From the NCBI RefSeq assembly GCF_033366695.1, contig NZ_JAOBTQ010000001.1:1116001-1180000 (forward strand): a stretch of DNA of 64,000 bases, read 5' to 3'. The notes beneath the pieces were generated by a model. That model did not search any database. It was not told the DNA's origin and saw only the letters and a list, made by a program, of their open reading frames with translations. Below are positions 58,985 through 64,000 of the stretch, in pieces; position 1 is the stretch's first letter; every line of letters starts with the position of its first letter. The position numbers were made by a program, and so were the translations under genes. Source of the stretch: Streptomyces sp. SCL15-4. Its GTDB lineage: Bacteria > Actinomycetota > Actinomycetes > Streptomycetales > Streptomycetaceae.

Positions 58985-59942
58985 CCGTTCTCCCGCAATG
59001 ATCCGCGCGTATCGGTTGCGGTGGGGCCGGACGGCCAAGGGATCGCTTCTGCCGTGGCTCCACCGGAGGCGTCGGCGGCCGGATCGCCCGGCCGGTCACC
59101 CGGGCCCGGCAGGAACCGGGTCCTCGCCTGAGTCCGGTCCTCCTTCCGCCTCCTCTGTGGCCTGTCCGGCAGGGCCGGCCGGGGCCGCGTCCCTCAGGTG
59201 GGCGGGGGCCGTGGTCGCCCGTGGGGCATCCGGCCGGGAGGCGGTGTCCGGCGGGCCGTTACGGGCGCCCGGGGCAGGGGCATCCTGCGGCTTTCTTCGG
59301 CGGGTGTGGTGATGGCGTCCATCGCGGATCCCGTCCCGGGCTGCCGCACGGCTGCCCGCGTCCCTCGCCGGGAACGCGCCGCCGTGGTCGTGCGCCCGAA
59401 AACTCCCGGTAAAGTCAGCGTACCCCCGGCCGTGACCGGCGGCAGGAAGGGCCGTCCGGGCTGCCGGTCCGGCCTGGAGGACGGAGCCGTTCGGCTCGCG
59501 TTCGACGGGTGCCGGCGGCAGTCGATCGGACAGCGGTTCAAGACGAGCGGGCCGGCGGGCTCGGCCTCCAGGTGGTTCCCGGCGTGGACGCCACCGTTGC
59601 CGACGCCGTTCCCGATGCCGGGCAGGACGGGCGCGCCAGAGCGGTCGAGGCGGTGCGGGCGGTGGGAGCCGGCGGGCGGTTTCCGGCCGGTGCCGAACGC
59701 GTCGACGTGACGGATGCCGCTCTTGCGCCGACGATCCGCTCTCGGAAGAACAGGGCTTCGTGGAGTGCGGGCGGCCGCCCGGCCACGGCACGGCTGGCGG
59801 AGCGTCAGGTTCGGCGGCGGCCGGTGCCGCCACGGTGCGCGCGACGACCCTATGCTTCTACATGCTTGTAGAGAGCGACCGGGTTTCCCGGTGGTTCTCA
59901 CGGACATCGCAGACATACGCACACGAAGGAGTGGACGCCGCG
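58985..59942. other. 960-bp region without a supported gene
   Basis: Frames on both strands are Arg/Pro/Ala-rich and show no domain. It may hold a decayed gene around 59330-59770. At its right end lies the operator TCTACA-TGCT-TGTAGA (59857-59872) upstream of the Spo0M-like gene, and lower-GC sequence (59845-59935) suggesting the promoter. Confidence 0.5.
59857..59872. promoter_or_regulatory. Operator-like palindrome TCTACA-N4-TGTAGA upstream of the Spo0M-like gene
   Basis: Perfect 6-bp arms with spacer TGCT, 71 bp before the ATG at 59943. The same palindrome occurs upstream of the TerD gene at 61065-61080. TACA/TGTA half-sites resemble BlaI-type operators, but no BlaI gene is in the window. 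Confidence 0.6.
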
Positions 59943-60938
59943 ATGGTGTTCAAACGGCTGCTCGGCTCACTCGGCATCGGCGGACCCTCGGTGGACACGG
60001 TGCTGGACCCGGGACCCGCCCTGCCGGGCCACGGCCTGAGCGGGCAGGTCCACCTCCGGGGCGGGGAGGCGGACTTCGACATCGACCACATCACGCTCGA
60101 ACTCGTGGCGCGGGTCGAGGCCGAGCACGACGGCGGCGAGAGCGAGGGTGTCGTCGCCTTCGACCGGTTCACGGTCGGCGGCGGCTTCCGCCTCGCCGCG
60201 GGCGAGCTGCGCAGCATCCCGTTCGGCGTGACGCTGCCCTGGGAGACGCCGGTCACCGAGCTGTACGGCCAGCCGCTGGGCATCGTGCTCGGCGTGCGCA
60301 CCGAACTGGGCGTGGCCGGCGCCAAGGACAAGGGCGACCTCGACCGGCTGACCGTCGGGCCGCTGCCCGTCCAGGAGGCGATCCTGGAGGCCCTCGGACA
60401 ACTCGGCTTCGGCTTCAGGTCCGCCGACCTGGAGTACGGCCATATCGGCGGTACGGGACAGCAGTTGCCCTTCTACCAGGAGATCGAGCTGACCCCGGCC
60501 CCGCAGTACGCGCACCAGGTCGACGAGGTCGAGCTGACCTTCCTCGCCTCCCCGGCCGGCCTGGAGGTCGTCCTGGAGGCCGACAAGCGCGCCGGCCTCT
60601 TCTCCTCCGGCCACGACGCGCTGACCCGGTTCACCGTCGGTCACCACGACTCCCGTGACTGGAACGCCGAAGTCGACGGCTGGATGCGCCAGTTGGTCGA
60701 GCACCGTGCCGCATACGGCTCCCACGCCGGGTACGGACACGGTGACCCGTACGCCGGCGGCCACGGGTACCACGAGCACCGGCACCACGAGCAGCACCGC
60801 TCCGGTCCGGGCATCGGCACGGCGGTCGCCGCCGGTGCGGCAGGGCTGGCGGTCGGTGTGGTGGGCGGCATGGTCGCGGCCGAAGCCGTCGACGAGATCG
60901 GCGATTTCTTCGAGGACGACGAGGGCGGCGAGGACTGA
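59943..60938 (+). CDS. spo0M: Spo0M/SpoOM-family sporulation-control protein
   Basis: 331 residues. The first roughly 250 residues match the Spo0M family (arrestin-like beta fold; [57 protein letters not shown]). A Gly/His-rich linker and a C-terminal membrane-prone Ala/Gly/Val helix ([20 protein letters not shown]) follow, an addition seen in actinobacterial members. The ATG has AGGAG 11 nt upstream. Its promoter region shares an operator with terD downstream, suggesting common stress control. Confidence 0.9.
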   Translation: MVFKRLLGSLGIGGPSVDTVLDPGPALPGHGLSGQVHLRGGEADFDIDHITLELVARVEAEHDGGESEGVVAFDRFTVGGGFRLAAGELRSIPFGVTLPWETPVTELYGQPLGIVLGVRTELGVAGAKDKGDLDRLTVGPLPVQEAILEALGQLGFGFRSADLEYGHIGGTGQQLPFYQEIELTPAPQYAHQVDEVELTFLASPAGLEVVLEADKRAGLFSSGHDALTRFTVGHHDSRDWNAEVDGWMRQLVEHRAAYGSHAGYGHGDPYAGGHGYHEHRHHEQHRSGPGIGTAVAAGAAGLAVGVVGGMVAAEAVDEIGDFFEDDEGGED

Positions 60939-61064
60939 TGTCCGGACGGCTGGCGGCCCGCGCCGGGCGCCGGGGAGGCGTCGGCGCCCTCGCCGCCGGC
61001 CGTCCCGGGTCCGCGTCCCGTCGTGCCCCTACGCCGCGGGGACGGCGGGCCGTCCCACGCTTCT

Positions 61065-61080
61065 TCTACAGTCCTGTAGA
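61065..61080. promoter_or_regulatory. Operator-like palindrome TCTACA-N4-TGTAGA upstream of terD
   Basis: Perfect 6-bp arms with spacer GTCC. The right arm overlaps TAGATT (61077-61082), a likely -10 box, so binding could block transcription. Same arms and spacing as at 59857-59872. Confidence 0.6.
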
Positions 61081-61119
61081 TTCATTAGGGCAGTCACCAT
61101 CTCACCGAGGAGGAGAGCA

Positions 61120-61695
61120 GTGGGAGTTTCCCTGTCCAAGGGTGGCAACGTCTCGCTCAGCAAGGAGGCGCCGGGCCTGACCGCCGTCCTGGTAGGACTG
61201 GGCTGGGACCTGCGGACCACCACCGGAGCCGACTACGACCTCGACGCCTCCGCGCTGCTGCTCGACGCGTCCGGCAAGGTCCTGTCGGACCGGCACTTCG
61301 TCTTCTACAACAACCTCACCAGCCCGGACGGGTCGGTCGAGCACACCGGCGACAACCTCACCGGCGAGGGCGAGGGCGACGACGAGTCCCTCAAGGTGAA
61401 CCTGGCGGCCGTGCCCGCCGAGGTCGACCGGATCGTCTTCCCGGTGTCCATCCACGACGCCGACGGCCGCGGCCAGAGCTTCGGCCAGGTCCGCAACGCC
61501 TTCATCCGCATCGTGAACCAGGCCGGCGGCGCGGAGATCGCCCGCTACGACCTCTCCGAGGACGCTTCCACCGAGACGGCCATGGTCTTCGGCGAGCTGT
61601 ACCGGCACGGCACGGAGTGGAAGTTCCGCGCCGTCGGGCAGGGGTACGCCTCCGGGCTCGCGGGGATCGCGTCCGACTTCGGCGTCAACGTCTGA
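61120..61695 (+). CDS. terD: TerD-family stress (tellurium-resistance) protein
   Basis: 191 residues, the usual length. [62 protein letters not shown] (calcium-binding) and the [26 protein letters not shown] terminus are diagnostic. TerD binds calcium and protects against tellurite and other stresses. The GTG at 61120 has GAGGAGGAG upstream. A TatA-like gene follows after 13 bp. Confidence 0.97.
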   Translation: MGVSLSKGGNVSLSKEAPGLTAVLVGLGWDLRTTTGADYDLDASALLLDASGKVLSDRHFVFYNNLTSPDGSVEHTGDNLTGEGEGDDESLKVNLAAVPAEVDRIVFPVSIHDADGRGQSFGQVRNAFIRIVNQAGGAEIARYDLSEDASTETAMVFGELYRHGTEWKFRAVGQGYASGLAGIASDFGVNV

Positions 61696-61708
61696 CCGGC
61701 GGCCTGAG

Positions 61709-61951
61709 ATGTTCGGGCTGAGCGAACTGGCGGTCCTGCTCATCGTCGTCATCGCCGTCCTGGCCGCCAAGAAGCTGCCCGGACTGGCCCGGTCCGCGGG
61801 CAGGTCGGCGCGCATCCTCAAGGCGGAGGCCAGGGCGGAACGGGAGGAACAGCCGCCGGCGGGGCGGCGGGTGATCCGAGGAGAGACCGTGCCCCCGGCG
61901 ACCACCGGCACCGACCGGGCCCGGCCGCCCGGCGACGAAAGGCCGCACTGA
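61709..61951 (+). CDS. tatA: TatA/TatE-like Sec-independent translocase component
   Basis: 80 residues. An N-terminal MFGLSELAVLLIVVIAVLAAKKLPGLARSAGRS with a hydrophobic helix and the LPGLARSAG amphipathic segment typical of TatA. The C terminus is Arg/Pro-rich and disordered. It could assist twin-arginine export (for example of the GH2 enzyme), but a main tatABC locus probably lies elsewhere. It starts 13 bp after terD; the ribosome site is weak. Confidence 0.85.
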   Translation: MFGLSELAVLLIVVIAVLAAKKLPGLARSAGRSARILKAEARAEREEQPPAGRRVIRGETVPPATTGTDRARPPGDERPH

Positions 61952-62297
61952 CCGGCCTCCCCCGCCGGCCGGCCGGACCGGAGCGCGACGCCGGGGATTC
62001 ACTCCTCGGCAGGCACAACGCGGCGGCGCGCACCACGCGGCGGCGGTCTTCCGGGCCGTCTCAGGCCGGGCCTCGGTCGCGGCGGGAGCGGCCGACGGCC
62101 CCGCCTCTCCCGCCGCGCACCCGCGCGTCGCGGCCTCCCATCGGCGCCTCGCCCGGCACCGCTGTCGCGTGGTCGTGGCGGCGGGCGGCGCCTTGGGCGG
62201 CGTACGGCGCCGGTGCGCCGCGCCCGGGCAGCCGCCCGCGTCCGAGTGACCGCCGCCGGCCGGGCCCTCGCGGCGGTCCGCCTCGTGTCCGTCAGGC
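61952..62297. other. Spacer upstream of the decayed transporter, no gene
   Basis: About 350 bp, GC-rich, with no credible frame; it might contain the lost N-terminal part of the MFS transporter. No promoter-like element was seen. Confidence 0.4.
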
Positions 62298-62917
62298 ATG
62301 CGGGGCCTGGCCGCTGACCCGGTGGCCGGCGTGGCTGAGCGCTTCACGGTCGACAGGGTGGTGTACGTCCGTGACCACCTGGGCCGCGGTGCGGCCGACG
62401 TGTCCGGGGCGCTCGGCGCCTACGACGGCGGTTCGACGGCCGTCGCGCTGCTGCTGCCCCGCGTCCTGGACCGGGTGTCCGACCGCACGGTGATGCTGCG
62501 CGGCGCGCTGCTGATCGCCGTCGTCCTCGTCGCGCTCGGCACGCTCGTGGCGGCGGGCGGCGGTACGTGGCGCCGGCCCGCGGTGCCGGCGACCCGGGCG
62601 GCCTTCGGGGCCGCACCTCCGCCTTCGCCGCGCGGTTCTCCCTCTCGCACAGCTGCCGGCTGCTGACGTATCCGCCGGCCGGGTGGCTGGGCACGGCGGC
62701 GGGCCTGCGGCCGGTGGTGCTCGTCCCGGGCCTGATCACCGTGGCCGCGGCTCTGCCTGCGGTGCGCCTGTGGCCGCCGGAGTAGGCGCCGGACATCGAG
62801 CACGAGCACCGGGGCCTGCGCGACGACCACCCTCATCTCGCGGATGCCGTGCGCGTTCCGCACGGCTGGCGGCACAGCCACCCCAGGCCGGCCGACGGAC
62901 TCCACCCGCGGGCCTGA
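62298..62917 (+). pseudogene. Remnant of an MFS efflux transporter
   Basis: Frame 1 (about 62298-62575) reads transporter-like VVYVRDHLGRGAADVSGALGAYDGG and VLDRVSDRTVMLRGALLIAVVLVALG. It then shifts to another frame (about 62575-62785; TSAFAARFSLSHSC, YPPAGWLGTAAGLRPVVLV), hits a TAG at 62783-62785 and continues in frame to a TGA at 62915-62917 (DIEHEHRGLRDDHPHLADAV, then HGWRHSHP). At the frame switch roughly 20 residues between the helices also appear to be missing. The N-terminal half is absent, so it is a disrupted gene. Confidence 0.85.
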
Positions 62918-63220
62918 ACGGCGCGGCGCGGCCCCGGGGGTTCGTCGGGGCGGGAGCCGCGCGCCGGTGTGCTCCGTGACCGGCATCGGCGCCGTCTCGG
63001 TCGCGCACCGACGCGGGTGCCGCCGGGCATCGGGGGCGACCGCCGCCGGCAGCGGGCATGCCCCTCACCTGGCGCCGGGCGGCGCCGACCGGGCGCGGCC
63101 TGGCCGGTTACGGCGAGGGAGGACACGTTTCGGTCGCTTTAGTCAACATTTACTTTTCCCGTGGCCGTCTGCATAGTGGCGCCTCGACACAGTGGCCGGT
63201 CGAACGGGGAGGGCCCTTTC
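62918..63220. other. Spacer before the HelD gene, containing its promoter
   Basis: About 300 bp; frames here are Arg/Pro-rich and not credible. The right half has lower GC. A promoter for the helicase gene lies at 63149-63177. No rifamycin-associated-element-like inverted repeat was recognised. Confidence 0.5.
63149..63177 (+). promoter_or_regulatory. Candidate sigma-70-type promoter of the HelD-like gene
   Basis: TTTACT (63149-63154), a 17-bp spacer and CATAGT (63172-63177) lie in the AT-richest stretch upstream. A transcription start near 63184 would give a 5' leader of about 37 nt. Confidence 0.5.
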
Positions 63221-64000
63221 TTGTCGCGGATCAACGACGGTGCCGTGCGCGAGGTGGAGCACGAAAGAGCGCAAGTGTCCGTCATCGGCGAGCTGTTCGA
63301 CGAACGGCTGGCGGGGGCGCGAGCGCAACTGGCGCACGTGCTCGCGTCGCCGTTCGACGGTGCGCGCGAGGCGTACGAGCGGGAGGTGGCGGCCGGGCGG
63401 CTGGCGGGAGAGATCCGCCGGTTGGAGGGGGCCGAGGACGGGTTGGTCTTCGGCCGGATCGACCGGGCGGACGGGACCGTGCTGCGGATCGGACGGCTGG
63501 GGCTGCACAGGGACGCGGACGAGCTGCCGCTGCTGGTGGACTGGCGGGCCGAGGCCGCGCGGCCCTTCTACGAGGCGACGCCGGTGCATCCCATGGGACT
63601 GCGGCGGCGACGCCACCTGCGTCTGTCGGGCCGCACGGTGGTGGGAGTGAGCGATGAGCTGCTGGACGGCTCCGCGCCCACCGGTCAGGACGTGGTCGGC
63701 GACGGCCCGTTGACGGCGGCGCTCCAGGAGCGGCGCACGGGGCGGATGGGTGCCGCGGTCGCCACGCTCCAGGCCGAGCAGGACGCGATCGTCCGGTCGC
63801 CGCACCGCGGGGTGACGGTGGTGCAGGGCGGGCCGGGCACCGGGAAGACGGTGGTGGCGCTGCACCGCGCCGCGTACGTGCTGTACGCGTTCCCGAAGGC
63901 GGCGGAGCGCGGCGTGCTCGTCCTGGGGCCGAACGCGCGGTTCCTCGACTACATCAGCCAGGTGCTGCCGTCGCTCGGGGAGAACGACGTCGTCCTGGCG
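63221..64000 (+). CDS. HelD/HelR-type RNA polymerase-associated superfamily 1 helicase, partial (3' end outside window)
   Basis: The frame is open from TTG 63221 to the edge (260 codons). The N-terminal coiled-coil-like arm (about 1-75) is followed by the HelD-typical DWRAEAARPFYEAT and MGLRRRRHLRLSGRTVVG, then a Walker A GGPGTGKT (about residue 205) before ALHRAAYVLY. HelD-like proteins remove or recycle stalled RNA polymerase, and some actinobacterial members give rifamycin tolerance (family knowledge). TTG has GGGGAGGG 7 nt upstream. The rest of the ATPase is beyond the edge. Confidence 0.92.
   Translation, partial: MSRINDGAVREVEHERAQVSVIGELFDERLAGARAQLAHVLASPFDGAREAYEREVAAGRLAGEIRRLEGAEDGLVFGRIDRADGTVLRIGRLGLHRDADELPLLVDWRAEAARPFYEATPVHPMGLRRRRHLRLSGRTVVGVSDELLDGSAPTGQDVVGDGPLTAALQERRTGRMGAAVATLQAEQDAIVRSPHRGVTVVQGGPGTGKTVVALHRAAYVLYAFPKAAERGVLVLGPNARFLDYISQVLPSLGENDVVLA

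Noticed and set aside
59330..59770. Gene fragments on both strands in the 59-kb gap
   Set aside because: Only Arg/Pro-rich or Ala-rich frames without domain motifs; insufficient to call a gene or pseudogene.
63050..63220. Rifamycin-associated element upstream of the HelD-like gene
   Set aside because: No suitable inverted repeat was found; only a sigma-70-like promoter is visible.
1..64000. CRISPR arrays, tRNA/rRNA genes and insertion sequences
   Set aside because: No repeat-spacer array, tRNA cloverleaf, rRNA segment or transposase motif was recognised; tandem repeats found are short and unlike CRISPR units.

Overview
The window is about 72-75% GC, codons end almost always in G or C, and the gene content is typical of Streptomyces or a close relative: SpoIIE-type phosphatases, an ECF sigma factor, a subtilisin-inhibitor-type protein, a streptogrisin-type protease, CYP105-like P450 plus ferredoxin, DUF4235, DUF4232, TerD and many secreted lectin-bearing enzymes. 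It reads as a chromosomal, partly accessory (arm-like) region. No rRNA, tRNA, insertion sequence or CRISPR array was recognised.

Layout. (1) 1-7.7 kb, minus strand: the edge of a nonribosomal peptide cluster, with a P450, a cytosolic penicillin-binding-protein-like serine hydrolase (a candidate stand-alone thioesterase) and the start of an NRPS (A-PCP-C-A, running off the left edge). (2) 8.9-12.5 kb: a GAF/PAS/PP2C phosphatase convergent with a streptogrisin-like protease. (3) 13.2-19.4 kb: the most interesting locus. A 72-residue double-glycine peptide is followed by an HlyD-like adaptor, a C39-peptidase ABC exporter and a second large NHLM-type ABC protein, with no visible modification enzyme. 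The predicted core lacks Cys, Lys, Arg, His and aromatic residues. A strong hairpin separates the peptide gene from the exporter genes. (4) 19.4-24.4 kb: a YihY-like membrane protein, a glycosyltransferase, and a minus-strand operon of SDR, DMT transporter and polysaccharide deacetylase. (5) 24.6-27.0 kb: a small acidic protein, then an iron-redox enzyme / methyltransferase / CDGSH protein operon. (6) 27.1-33.6 kb: an SSI-family inhibitor with a P1 Lys, a sigma-like/lectin membrane fusion, a degenerate Fic toxin-antitoxin pair and a secreted GH2 enzyme. (7) 33.8-48.9 kb: a PP2C phosphatase with an ATPase domain, divergent ECF sigma factor and Ser/Thr kinase, lipoproteins, an ArsB-like transporter with a universal-stress-like protein, an aldo/keto reductase, a GH114 lipoprotein, ferredoxin + P450, a Ddn-like reductase, a CDF metal transporter, a GST and small proteins. 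(8) 49-59 kb: a lipoprotein, an STAS protein, a GH16 glucanase with a lectin domain, an SDR, a PHP protein, an HAD phosphatase, a probable structured RNA with a strong terminator, an XRE-cupin regulator divergent from a PaiB-like protein, a B3/B4 protein and a third PP2C phosphatase. (9) 59.9-64 kb: Spo0M-like and TerD genes sharing a TCTACA-N4-TGTAGA operator, a TatA-like protein, a decayed MFS transporter and the 5' part of a HelD-family RNA polymerase-associated helicase, cut by the right edge.

How the genes may work together: the NRPS, serine hydrolase and P450 form a natural-product cassette (assembly, release, oxidation). The 13-19 kb genes form a self-contained peptide maturation/export system. 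The many phosphatases, the STAS protein, the kinase and the sigma factor are components of partner-switching and stress signalling. Assignments rest on reading translations and motifs by eye; no database search was run, and weak start choices are stated in each entry.
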